This document shows positions 34,370 to 45,580 of a stretch of DNA of 64,000 nucleotides, piece after piece. Source of the stretch: Timema cristinae (lineage: Eukaryota > Arthropoda > Insecta > Phasmatodea > Timematidae); assembly GCA_039000515.1 (NCBI GenBank), contig JBCFYV010000001.1, positions 54,907,904 to 54,971,903 of the forward strand. The letters are read 5' to 3'. Position numbers and translations under genes: made by a program. The first letter of the stretch is position 1. The number at the start of each line of letters is the position of its first letter. The notes below the pieces were generated by a model. The model ran no database searches. It saw only the letters and a program-made list of their open reading frames with translations, and had not been told where the DNA came from.

Positions 34370-34736
34370 TTCTTGTTGGCTGTTCCCCACCTATGGATGT
34401 GCCGTCCTCGTTTCTTGTCAACTTGAGAGCGCTTCCTCATAATACCCATCTTTCTGAAAGGCTCTACTTCTCCTTAATCACCTCTCTTGGCCAATCAGTG
34501 AGTAGTTAAGTCCTTCAAGAAGGGCCAGTTGGCTGTTAGCATTGTATACTTCTTTTACAGAATAGAGTTAAATCAGAACTACCCTACTTCCAGTGTAGCG
34601 TATTCACAGCTGCATTCGCAATTCAGCTTACTGACATTCTTCATCTTGATGGTTTCCTGGTTGTGACAAAACTATTAAATGTGTTTATAGAGATAATAAA
34701 TAAACTAAGCTGAGAGCACTACAGTACTTTATTAAT
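34370..34736. other. Unique flank downstream of the minisatellite
   Basis: GC-richer unique sequence, including a second TGGATGTGCCGT like the one on the upstream flank. No gene, SINE or tandem repeat is recognised. Confidence 0.5.
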
Positions 34737-34748
34737 TTCACTGTGATG

Positions 34749-34996
34749 TTATTTAGCACCGCGTTTTACTACCCGTACGGGCTATACGCTTTAGTACTAA
34801 TTATGCCAATGGGTAATGAATTGGAGGTTTAAATTGTAAATGAAGTGAACCCACATTTGCGTTGAGGATGGTGGAAACCATTTAGGAAAAACACCCCCGG
34901 TTCACCCTACCAATATTCGAACCTCGATCTCCCCGTCCTGGTCAGTCTAGCTCAACACGAAAGAAGCACGTTAGCTAACTAAGCCACCGAGGCGGG
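34749..34996 (-). repeat. SINE family A subtype 1, nearly complete with TSD
   Basis: Flanked by TTCACTGTGATG (34,737-34,748) and TTCACTGTAATG (34,997-35,008), a 12-bp duplication with one difference. The tail (left) reads TTTAGCACCGCGTTTTACTA, CCCGTACGGGCTATACGC; the head (right) reads TTAGCTAACTAAGCCACCGA, GGCGGG. Box B appears as the complement ATTCGAACCTCGATCTCCCC. The tail hairpin is CCCGTACGGG here. This is among the better preserved copies, though the TAA tail is short. Confidence 0.93.
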
Positions 34997-35008
34997 TTCA
35001 CTGTAATG

Positions 35009-37265
35009 AATGTAGCCTACTTATTTAACATGTAACAACAAAACAGATGAACCGAAAACCATATTTATGAGAAACTAATCCAGTCTCCGTTCTTAAATAA
35101 AGAAATTTATGAAAAACTAAACTGATCCATCCCTTTAATCATGTTTGTGTAGTTGAATATAAATTAGATAATCGCTAAAAACAATGGTCTCTCAATCTAA
35201 TACTTGAGTGATTACCCATTTTACTTTATCATATCAAGAGAAATTAGTGTAATAGTGGAAAAATTCTATATCGAGTTTATGATGAATCTTACGATTTATT
35301 TGAACCCGTACCCAAAACGGTTGGATGGATTTTACTCAAACTTGATATTTATATTGTATAGGGATCTACGTCATGAGATGTTTTTGATTTTGAACCTAGT
35401 CCTCAAATTAAGGGTAGTTTACTGATGAGTGATATTTTAAATTTCTAAATTTTTTACAATGAATCTAACCATTTTTATTGAAATTACTATTTTAGACTTG
35501 TTTATATTACCAATACCAATGTATCATTAATTTTTGAGCAAAAATTCGATGAAGTGTAGTTAACTGATGACGGTTTTTTAAAAACTTTAAATATTTTTAA
35601 AATGAAATTAAAGATTTGGTTCTAGATGGGTATCTTGGGAGTGTTTGATATGAAAATTAACAGTGTATATATTTGGTTTTTGGGGCAATTTTTAATTAGT
35701 TTATTTATGACGGATTTTTTTTTAATATTTATAATATTAAAAAGTGTCTTCATCGCTTTAGTTCAAAATGGGTAGTCTACTTAGTAAGTTTCTTCCTAAT
35801 ATAATTGTACATATTGGTTTTTCATATATACATTATTTTAATAGTAGATACAGGATGACTGAATTTGGAAATATTTAATTTTAATTTCACATATCAAGAT
35901 TATAAGATGATGATGTTTTGAATGATTTTAACTTTAATACCATTAACAATCAGAATGGTTTTCTTATGGACTTCATGAAGAGTTGGAGTGAGACACCTGG
36001 GATAAAGAATAATAAATCTACAATCAACCACGATAAACAAATGAATGTAATCTTTTGTAACGTTACAAGTCTGAACTGCAGTGCCTAAGAAAGTTACTTT
36101 TCTGATAATGAACCGATATTTAGTCAATTTGAATTATAAACTTAAAATGTTTATAATTATTGCATTATTTTCTTTTACCTGAATATTTTGATAGTAAACT
36201 TAAAACTTTTTATTTCAAGTATATAATTTTATGAATTTCAAAATTTACTAAACTATATGAAAAAGATTGTACGATTTTTTCTCACCATTTATTTTATCTT
36301 AGTAATCTGTCTATCACAATTATTATATATTATTTTTATAAAAGTTATATTGAACTTAAATTGTAGGCCTACTAACTGTAGGTTCGATAAAATAGTTCAT
36401 TACCGAGCAGTAAAGTTTCCCTTCATATCAAACTCTGGTCTATTAATCTTCCTCTTCATTACCCCTTACAATAATACATAACATTTCCTCTCCCTTTTGG
36501 TACCACCAACATTTGCATTCTTATTGGCCACCCGCTGATTCTTTCTGCATATATTTGCGAAGTTAAGGATAGGGGAGAAACAATGTTGTGTGCAGGATTC
36601 TCTTTATTGGAACATCAGTTTTCAAATCAAGGAATGGTACAGTAATTATAATAAAAGAGTGTGAGGAGAAAAATCAGCTAAGATAGATTGTGTAGAATTA
36701 GCATTTCCTAGTCATCACTATAAAGTACAAAAACCAGAATGAACATTTTCTTAAATCGTAAATAACTTACCAGCAGCCCTGTAGGCAAAATACCTCCTTC
36801 CTTGCTCTTAAATTTACCAAAGTCCTAAGATTTTTCTTTGTATTTCAAGTTAAATTATCTTACATAACTTCTCCTTAAATTTTAAAATAATATGTTTATT
36901 TTGTGTTCAAGTTAGACAGAAAATGAATGAATACTGTTTTAAATAATGCATTATATCCACATAGAATAGACATTATTCACCTGGTTTAGGAAGTCTCACA
37001 ATTTTTGTAAAAATAAAAATAAAAAACAAACATTTACATACCTCATTTGGCATAGTTTTAAAGAATGTCCTTGATGAATATAATTTAAATTAGTCCATAC
37101 ATTTGGCAGTAATCATTAAACAAATATACATATAGATGAAATGCCAAACAGTCGAGTTAAAACCGTTTCTGTGCTCAGATAAATATTGAAGAGCTTTATT
37201 TTCAGTTTTTTTAAATAGGTAAATTGATGTATATATATATATTTTTTCTAATATAGTAACATGTT
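35009..37265. other. AT-rich intergenic DNA with a family E fragment at 35,310-35,560
   Basis: CCAAAACGGTTGGATGGATT, TTACTCAAACTTGATATTTA and CTCAAATTAAGGGTAGTTTA are shared with 44,338-44,450 and define family E. A second block, GATGAAGTGTAGTTAACTGA, follows. Reading frames at 35,900-36,127, 36,257-36,481 and 37,090-37,329 are AT-driven, hydrophobic or motif-free, and I do not call them genes. Confidence 0.4.
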
Positions 37266-37312
37266 GACAGCGTATAACCCGAATGGGTAGTATGATGCAA
37301 TGCAAAAGAAAA
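37266..37312 (+). repeat. Isolated 3' tail of SINE families A/B
   Basis: AGCGTATAACCCGAATGGGT, then AGTATGATGCAATGCAAAAG. Only the shared tail is present, so this is a severely 5'-truncated insertion; the trailing repeat is A-rich rather than TAA. Confidence 0.65.
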
Positions 37313-38126
37313 AAAGCTGACTGTATCACTTTCTTTCAAAGCCTATTTCGAGTTAACATGCTTTAGCTTTATTAGATTTCCATCTCCCTTAAGCTCCAAC
37401 GAAACATGCTAGTGAAAGAAACACATGTAATTGAAATTCACGAGGGACATAACATTTTAGAAAGAGATCATTTATGAAAGGAACGATCGAGAAAGTTAAG
37501 ATAGTTATGTCCTCTGCACATGGGATTAACAGTAAATCTGGCAGGTTCAGTTAGAATCAGCCAGTTTTTATTTTAATTTGTTGCTAGTTATAGCTCTTTA
37601 TATAGTATTTTAGCACCTAATCATCTAATCACATAGTTATTATTTTCTACTTCCTGTCAAATTTTATATAAGTTTTAGTGGAATTGTCTTTCATAAGATT
37701 ACTGTATTTATTCTTTATCATAATTGACAGGTCCTCGACCAATTTATATATAATTTAATTCTTCAATTGTCTTACCTGAATCTTAAGACTATTCTAACCC
37801 TCCCAATTATAGCCATTTTGATCTGTAACATTTATTTAATAATTTGCATTCTTAGGGAGTGGTTGCATATATAATTGATCATTTATAAAATAGGATATTT
37901 ATCCTTAATATCTTCTGGTAATCCTTGTAATCATATTGTATCCAAAAAAAGTCTTTAAAAACATTTGTTATTTTCAATCTTCTATAAAAATATGTCTCTT
38001 AACTCACTTCGAAGGTTTTATTAACTTATTGTAACAACCTTTGATCTGTTTTCATAAAGTACGTTCATTGGAAATTTTCAATTTATATTTCTCCTAACTA
38101 AAGTTAAAATGAATATAACTACAATT
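37313..38126. other. AT-rich intergenic DNA, nothing recognised
   Basis: No reading frame, tRNA-like box pair or tandem array is visible. Confidence 0.5.
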
Positions 38127-38358
38127 CCAGAACTTTGTCTTCACTCTCAAAATAGACTAGGCTACCAAGGAAAATGAGATTCGGGATCAAATCACCTTCA
38201 GGTGTACTAAGGGTGGTCTCTACTAAATGATTTTTCACTCTCCATCTACGCTAATGTGGATATAATTCCTATAAATTCAACCTTTCTCATTCCCAGTAAT
38301 TAGTAGGCTTACATTCACTTATGGTCCCAACGCACAGTAGGACGTGATGCTAAAAAAA
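38127..38358 (+). repeat. SINE family A subtype 2, old copy
   Basis: TTCACTCTCAAAATAGACTA matches the subtype 2 head (ATCACTCTCGCAATAGACTG). Then come CTCTCCATCTACGCTAATG and the decayed tail CCCAACGCACAGTAGGACGT followed by GATGCTAAAAAAAA. Plus orientation. It abuts the 69-bp minisatellite within ~35 bp. Confidence 0.7.
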
Positions 38359-38390
38359 ATGTATCATCGTAAGTTTTCAGAGCAGGTAGT

Positions 38391-39052
38391 AATCTATATC
38401 TCTGGTCCAAACTATACATTTTAGAGAGTCAGTCATGATATCATCAGGAGAGAAATATTGACACAGATCTCTGGTCCAGACTATACAGTATAGAGTCAAT
38501 CATGATGTCATCAGGAGAGAAATATTGACACAGATCTCAGGTCCAGACTATACAGTATAGAGAGTCAATCATGATGTCATCAGAAGAGAAATATTGACAC
38601 AGATCTCAGGTCCAGACTATACAGTATAGAGAGTCAATCATGATGTCATCAGGAGAGAAATATTGAAACAGATCTCTGGTCCAGACTATACATTTTAGAG
38701 AGTTAATCATGATGTCATCAGAAGAGAAATATTGACACAGATCTCAGGTCCAGACTATACAGTATAGAAAGTCAATCATGATGTCATCAGGAGAGAAATA
38801 GTGACACAGATCTCTGGTCCAGACTATACAGTATAGAGTCAATCATGATGTCATCAGGAGAGAAATATTGACACAGATCTCAGTCCAGACTATACAGTAT
38901 AGAGAGTCAATCATGATGTCATCAGAAGAGAAATATTGACACAGATCTCAGGTCCAGACTATGCAGTATAGAGAGTCAGTCATGATGTCATCAGAAGAGA
39001 AATATTGACACAGATCTCAGGTCCAGACTATACAGTATAGAGAGACAGTCAT
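38391..39052. repeat. Minisatellite, about ten copies of a ~69-bp unit
   Basis: The unit contains AGAGTCAATCATGATGTCAT, CAGgAGAGAAATATTGACAC, AGATCTCAGGTCCAGACTAT and ACAGTAT. Variants alternate: GGAGAG with GAAGAG, CTCTGG with CTCAGG, and CATTTTAG with CAGTATAG. The first unit is the most divergent and the last is cut at TCATAATGTGG. Several units lack two bases (AGAGTC in place of AGAGAGTC). No frame stays open across it. Confidence 0.95.
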
Positions 39053-39310
39053 AATGTGGTTGAGGCCGTGCTGTGAGAGGTAGCGCCACTGGCAATGGAA
39101 GAAGTCACAGAGGGGCTGTAAAACTGTCCTCAGGATTTATAGGTGGCCTGGAGCGCGACGACCTCATCGGTGAAGCCACCTCAGGATGGGTTGAAAGGTG
39201 GGGGGAGGGTCTTCCCTTATTCAGCTCACTCACACACGCCAAGTTGAAATTGAGTCCCTGCACGAACAGGGGGTGAGGGGGTAGATGATGTTGGAAACGC
39301 TGGTAAGGAA
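39053..39310. other. GC-richer block after the minisatellite, unassigned
   Basis: A 67-codon frame at 39,073-39,276 begins at a GTG-type codon (read as M) and has a Gly/Arg/Ser-rich composition. I recognise no family. The block is notably GC-rich for this window; it may be a unique conserved piece or an old element. Confidence 0.25.
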
Positions 39311-39384
39311 GTGAAGATCATTTATGATGTCTACAGTCAACACGTATTAAAAATATTGTTTACTTCTTAAAACTATTCTTCATA

Positions 39385-40217
39385 AATTAGAAGTTAAGAC
39401 TCAGATAAATTACTAAAAAATTATATAGAAAGAATTGATTAGTAAAATTGTTTCCTTGTCTCATTACTCCTTATGAATTTCCAGCATTGGAATGATGCTG
39501 GAATTCTTCATTCCAACATGTTTCGACACTTATGGTGTCATAATCATGGAAACTGTAAAACAAAATTCAAGAAGCATGAAGACAAAATAAGATTTAAAGA
39601 TTTAAAATCAGTGAATAAGAAATACTGTTGAACAATAATGAATTCATAAAAATAATAAGAATAAATATTAAACAAACAAACTTACAAAAGTCTTTGGGAA
39701 AGACACTTTGTGTTGGTACGACGGCGAGATGTTAACTGACTAGGGTGTGGTCCAAGAGAAAAAATGTATGTAAAAACAAAAGACTAGCGAGCTATACAAG
39801 GTAAAGTGTATAAGACCATGATTCAATAGTGTTAGGTTGAGACACAGCTCGCTTATCACTAGTCTTTTGTTTTTACATATACGTTTTTTTCTCTCGGACC
39901 ACACCCTAGTCAGTTAAAATCTCGCCGTCGTGTAATCACAAAGTGTCTTTCCCAACGACTTTTATAAGTTTGTCTGTGTGATCATTCTTATTCTATTTAC
40001 GAACTCATTATTGTGTAACGGTATTTATTATTCACTGATTGTAAATCTTGTTTTGTCTTCATTCTTCTTGAATTTCATTTTACAGTTTCCATGATTATGA
40101 CAACATAAGTGTCAAAACATGTTTGAATGAAGTATTCCAGTATAGTTCCAATGCTGGAAATGCATAAGGAGTAATGGGACAGGAAAAAGTAATATATCTG
40201 AGTCTTAACTTCTAATT
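39385..40217. mobile_element. 833-bp foldback element, possibly Penelope-related
   Basis: The left arm starts AATTAGAAGTTAAGACTCAG and the right arm ends CTGAGTCTTAACTTCTAATT; the arms stay complementary almost to the centre near 39,801. Shared arm blocks include CCAGCATTGGAA, CTGACTAGGGTGTGGTCC, GACGGCGAGAT and AAAAACAAAAGACTAG. Each arm carries the word CATGATTATGACA(C/A)CATAAG, then TGTC(G/A)AAACATG, close to a hammerhead ribozyme core (see findings). Penelope-like retroelements carry hammerheads and often insert as inverted partial copies, which makes that class plausible. No reverse transcriptase is present. The arms differ by scattered substitutions and small indels, so the palindrome is not a simple assembly reflection. 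Confidence 0.75.
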
Positions 40218-40299
40218 CAAATGGACTCCTTACTATTAACGTGTTTAGAATGTTTTCTAAAATGTTATATATTTCATAAACTAAAAAATATATTTTACA

Positions 40300-40525
40300 A
40301 TCAATCTTACACTTTATATATATATTTATATACACACTATATAAATAAATATATAAATATTTATTTATATACACATTATATATATATACATTATATATAT
40401 ACATTATATATATACAATGTATATATACATTATATATATATACAATATATATATATATATATATATAACAATATATATACAATATATATATACATTATTA
40501 TATATATACACATATTAATTCGATT
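40300..40525. repeat. Compound (TA)n / ATACATTATATA low-complexity tract
   Basis: Irregular TATATATA and TACATTATATATA words over about 220 bp create false Tyr/Ile-rich frames on both strands (40,075-40,559). They are not genes. Confidence 0.85.
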
Positions 40526-40561
40526 CCACTTATATCTACACACCCCAAATTTGTGTTAACT

Positions 40562-40880
40562 ATTATTATTAGCACCGCATCTTACTACCCGTTCGGGTTG
40601 TACGCACTTACGCCAATGTGTATTGGTAGGGTGATTTTGAAATGAAATAGAGGACCTACAGTTTAACGTGGGATCCAAACCACGTTGAAGGCCTGGCATT
40701 CCACACATTCACAAGTTTTGATTAATACACCTCTTGTCAGAGGTGAAGGAAGGGTTTGGCAATTAGATAAATCTGTGCCAGGACCAAGGATTGAATCCCG
40801 GACTCCCCCCCAGTCCCCCCCCCACCCCAGCACAGAAGTCTGAGACCTTACCCTAGACTACCAGGTCATTCTTGGTGTTG
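40562..40880 (-). repeat. SINE family B, full-length with TSD
   Basis: Flanked by GTGTTAACT at 40,553-40,561 and 40,881-40,889. On the minus strand the element starts with a tRNA-like head (CCTGGTAGTCTAGGGTAAGG, with box B GGGATTCAATCC). Next come a body with TTCACCTCTGACAAGAGGTG and a second box-B-like GGTTTGGATCCCACG, then the shared tail GTACAACCCGAACGGGTAGT and an (ATA)n run. A long C-rich insertion (40,805-40,840) lies inside the head. Confidence 0.9.
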
Positions 40881-40889
40881 GTGTTAACT

Positions 40890-43800
40890 GTTAAATAATT
40901 GGATCAATACTGGTTCTAATCCTTTCATTTTGTTTTCAAATCCAAGACATAGATCTAAAAAGCTTGAAATGTTTTATGTATGGATCAAATTTCAATAAAA
41001 AGAGGGACAACAACAGTTTAAAAGTACTTTTTTAGAAATAAATATATGATGAAGGTTTTCACGAGATAAAATGCACGCTCACTAACGTAACATCAAATCA
41101 TATTAAACTTAATAAAAAAAGTCGTATTTTATATAACTTAGCATATTATGATTTAGGTTTTGAGATAAGTAAAATTGTTTCAAAGTGATATTTATTTATT
41201 TCTTAATATTTTATAGTAATAATATATTTTGGTGACCATTTCATAAATGATGTAAAGTATTTGATCATTTATAGACACATTGGATAAATTAATTAAATTA
41301 AAAATTTATTTACTTTTAATAAAATGAAAAACTAAGCTAAATAAAAATAAAGTTACATAAATTATTTATTTAAAGTATTCTCTAACCAAGTTAGCTAGAT
41401 GTTTTTAGTATTGTGATTTTTTTGTAATGATTAGAACAATTCAGTTGGAAATGTAAATGAAAGTTTTGCAATATGTAAATTACCTGGTCTCATAAGTTTT
41501 TTACATGGAACGTTTAAACAAAAACCAATAAAAAAATTTAATTAAAAAAACTATTCAGATCTTAGCACTAATTAATAGACCCACTAAACAGCCCTCCAGT
41601 CAGTATTGCCATAAGCTAAAAAAAAAGTATTTTTGTATAAAAATAGTGAATTCTATAAGATGTTTTATATAAATCATTTAACAATCCTTAAATTTCAGTG
41701 TAATGAAATAAATATGTTTTATTACCAAAAGCTACTTTCCTTATTAATAAACCATATCTCCGTTTCTCCAAAAATTCGGTCAATTATATATCAATGAAAC
41801 AGTTTGTCTTCCCACTGCATGTTATTTTACTCTACTGTACTTAGGATATGTTGTTTCTTAAAATTATGCGTTCCTTGATCAGAAATGTATGCGGAAAAGT
41901 GTTTCGAAATGCTCCAGACTCCCAACTGGTGTAGTTGTGGCGCATTCATCTTACCCCTAGCAGCAAGTCCAGGAACTACCAAGGGGACATTTTACTGTTA
42001 TATTATAGTAGTATATCACGAAGCGGCCTCGCATCCTTCGTCACCATACGGCCGTCAGGGACCCTTCAAACAAATCTCCTTGATTCGTTCGGCTTGACTT
42101 CAGCATATATAGGAGGAGGGGAGTAACTGTGGGTACAGATAGAGGGGAAATGACGGGAAAGGGATTGTGAGGGGAGAAGTTTGCAAATAATGTGGAACAT
42201 CCCTCCAGTTCCATACGTTGGGCCAACCTTATAAAAAATAAACATGCTCTTCAATGTGGTTTCGTTTTAGTTTGGTCAAATATTTTTATTTTATCACAAC
42301 CTCTCAGGTAGAGAAAGTATTGTGATTGTCAAAAACATAATTAAATTTGATATTTTGATGAATATCGACGTTTCATGACGCACTGAGCCCGAAAACTAAC
42401 TATGTCGTTTGTATATCTGTTTTTGTGTATGTAGCTTTCTATTTATAGCCGAAACCATTTTACGGATCGGGCTAAAGCTTGGAATTTTTGGTTTTAATAA
42501 GTTTCCAGAGAGGAATTTATTTAATCAGATATGTAATCCTAAAATTAAGGTTAGTTTACTTAGTAACAATGCGAAATGGCTAAACAGATACTAGGACGCG
42601 GTGATAAAATAAACTTATTGACAAACGGACAAAAAAATCGGTTTTATCAAATTTGTTGCTAATTATTTTGATTGAAATTCATCTCAGGTTATTGTTCAAC
42701 TTACAAATAAAATGGAAATTATATTTTTTTTTCCCCGTGAAAATATCTCTGAGGTTACCTTATATAGCGGAAATTCACCATTTTGATCATATACAGTAAC
42801 TCTTTGAGATATGAAATGATTTAAAATTGCGAAAATTGTAAGACAATTAAAAATAAAAATAGTTTACTTGAAAAATGATATTTATAAAACCAATAGTTTC
42901 CTAGCTATAAGCTAAAATGGGGAATTGGTTGTGATGCTCTTCAGTTGACAAACACTTTTCTTTATACATATATTTGTAGCGAAGTATTTTATTTCGTTTA
43001 TACTATGCTCTTTGATAGAAATGTCAATACTGTGTATTATTTTATTTCACATTTATATTACAAATTTTATGAAATGTTTACATTTTTAGGTTAAGCAGCT
43101 AGAAACTCTGCAGTGCACAGTACCATTAATTTAACGTTATCATTCATAGTTAAAGCTGAGGTATCGAAAGAAAAGTATCAATGACATTAATTATTGATAT
43201 CGAAATTTTAACCTGGAAAAATGTTTTTTACAATTAATAATAAGTTCAACTTTTCCATCATAATTGTATTTTAATATTTATTTATATACTGAAAATTATA
43301 ATGATTTAACCATATTATACTACACTTAGATCTATCACGTGTATGTTGTGTGTTGGAATTTGGAAGGTATGACAAATACTAGATAGTATTGTATGATGAA
43401 AATTATAAAAGGTTTTACCATATCAGCTAGAGTTGCTTTTTGCTTATAAAACAGAAAATAAGTGAGAATTGAGAAATAGTGTCATTTGTTCTCCCTCCAC
43501 AGTCCACCCTAGTAAAGATTAAATCCCAGCATGAGTGAAGATAACAAGAAAGTTTTTTCTTTCGATACCTATCTGATACTGGAATGTGAGTACTAATATC
43601 AGTAAAAGTATCGGAAAAAAATTATCGAGTAAAAAATATCGAAAGAAAAATAGCAATATTAGTAAATTATCGAATTTGTTTTCACGTCCCTATTCGTAGT
43701 ATTTTACTTGTTATAAATAAAGGTAATTTCCTGATATTTAAATACTATTCCAATTTAATTTAAATGAACATAAATATAATATTAATTAGTTTATTCTTAT

Positions 43801-43990
43801 GTAGCCCCTAGCAGAATGTTAAATGTTTAAAGGTCTTTGTGATTTGATCTTGTTTTCAAGTGCCAGTGTGATATTGGATGTAATTTATACTGTGACCGGA
43901 ACTACTCAGATGTTTTATCTTTCCTCCTATCAAGAGAAGGTATTTTTATCATGACATTTTTGACCTCGAGCTTATGATAAATCTTAAGTT
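40890..43990. other. AT-rich intergenic DNA; family E at 42,330-42,590
   Basis: At 42,368-42,560 the blocks GACGTTTCATGACGCACTGA, CCGAAACCATTTTACGGATC and CCTAAAATTAAGGTTAGTTT belong to family E. At 41,885-42,226 a GC-richer segment gives several overlapping 61-70-codon frames on both strands without motif. A TATATAGGAGGAGGGGAG word near 42,105 could be promoter-like, but nothing supports a gene. A 74-bp AT-rich stretch near 43,600-43,680 repeats AATATCGAAAG/AAATTATCGA words. Confidence 0.4.
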
Positions 43991-44006
43991 TTATGTGTGT
44001 GTTAAA

Positions 44007-44261
44007 TAATAATATTTAGCACCGCGTCTTACTACCCGTTCGGGTTATACGCTTTAAGTATTAATTACGTTATGAATTTAGGAATTGGGAAGGTCCAATT
44101 AGAGGAAGTGAACCCGCATTTGCATGGAGGGAGAGTGGAGAACCATTTAGGAAAAACCACTCCCAGTTTACCCGACCGAGATTCGAACCTCAATCTCCCT
44201 GTCCTCAGCAGTCGGGCTCAACATGAATAGCGCGTTAGCCAACTACGCCACCGAGGCGGGT
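44007..44261 (-). repeat. SINE family A subtype 1, intact copy with perfect TSD
   Basis: Flanked by the exact 11-mer TGTGTGTTAAA at 43,996-44,006 and 44,262-44,272. On the minus strand it reads CCCGCCTCGGTGGCGTAGTT, then GGCTAACGCGC (box A TGGCGTAGTTGG), later GAGGTTCGAATCTCGGTCGG (box B), a body with TCCCTCCATGCAAATGCGGG, and the tail GCGTATAACCCGAACGGGTA followed by GTAAGACGCGGTGCTAAATA. A short ATTATTA repeat closes it. This copy is the best single reference for the family in the window. Confidence 0.96.
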
Positions 44262-44329
44262 TGTGTGTTAAAACTCCAAAAGGTGGATTTTATCTTTATC
44301 TTTTTCTGTCGACCTGCTTATCCCAAGCA

Positions 44330-44870
44330 ACAATCTAAAACGGTTTGATGGATTTTGCTCAAGTTTGATATATTGATGATATAGGAAAATATTTCGGCAA
44401 TTTTTTTATTTTTACACTGGCTCTCAAATTAATACTAGTCACTGTTGAGTAAATTTTTGGAATTCCAAATATTTTGAAAATTTCTTTTATCATTTTGTTT
44501 GAAATGGATATTTATGTAGTAGTTTTTTCCTCCTAAATAACACTATTTACTTGTTTTTTGGGTAAATATTTGCTAAGGTGGGAACATTTAAAAAGATTGT
44601 CACTAAATGCCGCTATGCTCATGGAAAAATATTCATCAATTGTTGATATCAACATGTAAGGAAAATTAAACTCTACATTTGTACTAAAACAATATTTTAT
44701 GAATTTCCCAACAAATTCAACTGAATGGCCTTAGATTAAGAAAAAAATATATCTATAATAAATACAGTTTTAATATAATTTTTGTGGTCTCATAATTTAT
44801 ATCATTATTTGTTAATTTTTTTCCCCTACCATTTTATGTTATTTTAGCGTAAATTCGAGGTTAAGTTGGC
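44330..44870 (+). repeat. Dispersed repeat family E, longest fragment
   Basis: Starts AACGGTTTGATGGATTTTGC, TCAAGTTTGATATATTGATG and CTCTCAAATTAATACTAGTC. It continues with GTCACTAAATGCCGCTATGC and AATTGTTGATATCAACATG, seen also at 49,690-49,705 (AACTGTTGATATTAACATG). The terminal TTTTCTCGCGT block is not present here. AT-rich, non-coding. Confidence 0.45.
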
Positions 44871-44874
44871 CATT

Positions 44875-45110
44875 CCGTAATTCCATTCTTACTACTCCCC
44901 CTAAACACATAAAGCGCCTATGGTCCCCCCCCTTATATCTCTCCCCCCTCCCCCGTTCCTCCCTAAATGGCCGTGCGCTTTGATTTGACTAGCACTCCGT
45001 TGAATCATCCATCTTCCACCCGCCAATTCCCTTGTCTTCGGTTTTTTTTGTCCGCTTGAAGGATTTTTTTTTTTTAGTCGTTTGTTGAATCCTCCTGTGC
45101 TTTCAGTTTA
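44875..45110. other. C-rich plus-strand block, unassigned
   Basis: Runs such as GGTCCCCCCCCTTATATC and CTCCCCCCTCCCCCGTTCCT make the minus strand a G-quadruplex candidate, similar in style to 24,030-24,120. A T-rich segment follows. No coding potential. Confidence 0.4.
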
Positions 45111-45263
45111 AAAATGTTAGGATTTTAGACGATCACTTATTTGTTTGTGGGGTTGGGGCACTAAAATAGATTTTAAAGTACTGTATTAGATACATATTTA
45201 TTTAAATGTATACAAGAAGTAATTAGTAATTTTTGTTTATTAAAATATCCTTTTAAACTATTC

Positions 45264-45580
45264 TAGTGATCTTGTCGTGTAGGGTGTTATGATCTTTATA
45301 TATTGGACTGTCCCTGTCTTGAGGTTAAGGTTTTAAATCTCAGCCGGGTTTTTTTAGGAGTCATTATCCATGTGGAAATTTCACTAAAGATTCATTATGC
45401 CATCGCTAAGATAATTCAAGTGCACTTTCTTTAAGATAATCTTCCCCTACAAAACCGTTTAATAAATGCCCGTTAGAAAAAAAAAGTCTTGTGTTTAAAG
45501 ATATTAATAACCATCCTCCTAACATGTAATCCGAACGGTTAGAAAAATGCGGTGTGGAAATAAAAACGTGGTGCTAAAAA
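45264..45580 (+). repeat. SINE family A, decayed, tail end duplicated
   Basis: GGTTTTAAATCTCAGCCGGG marks the box B region; the tail reads CATGTAATCCGAACGGTTAG, then AAAAATGCGGTGTGGAAATA, and a second GTGGTGCTAAAAAATAAA follows 15 nt later. The last ~12 nt therefore appear twice, perhaps from tail slippage or a nested insertion. Confidence 0.6.

Noticed and set aside
40075..40559. Tyr/Ile-rich frames of 112 and 135 codons
   Set aside because: They arise from the TA-rich low-complexity tract and overlap each other on opposite strands.
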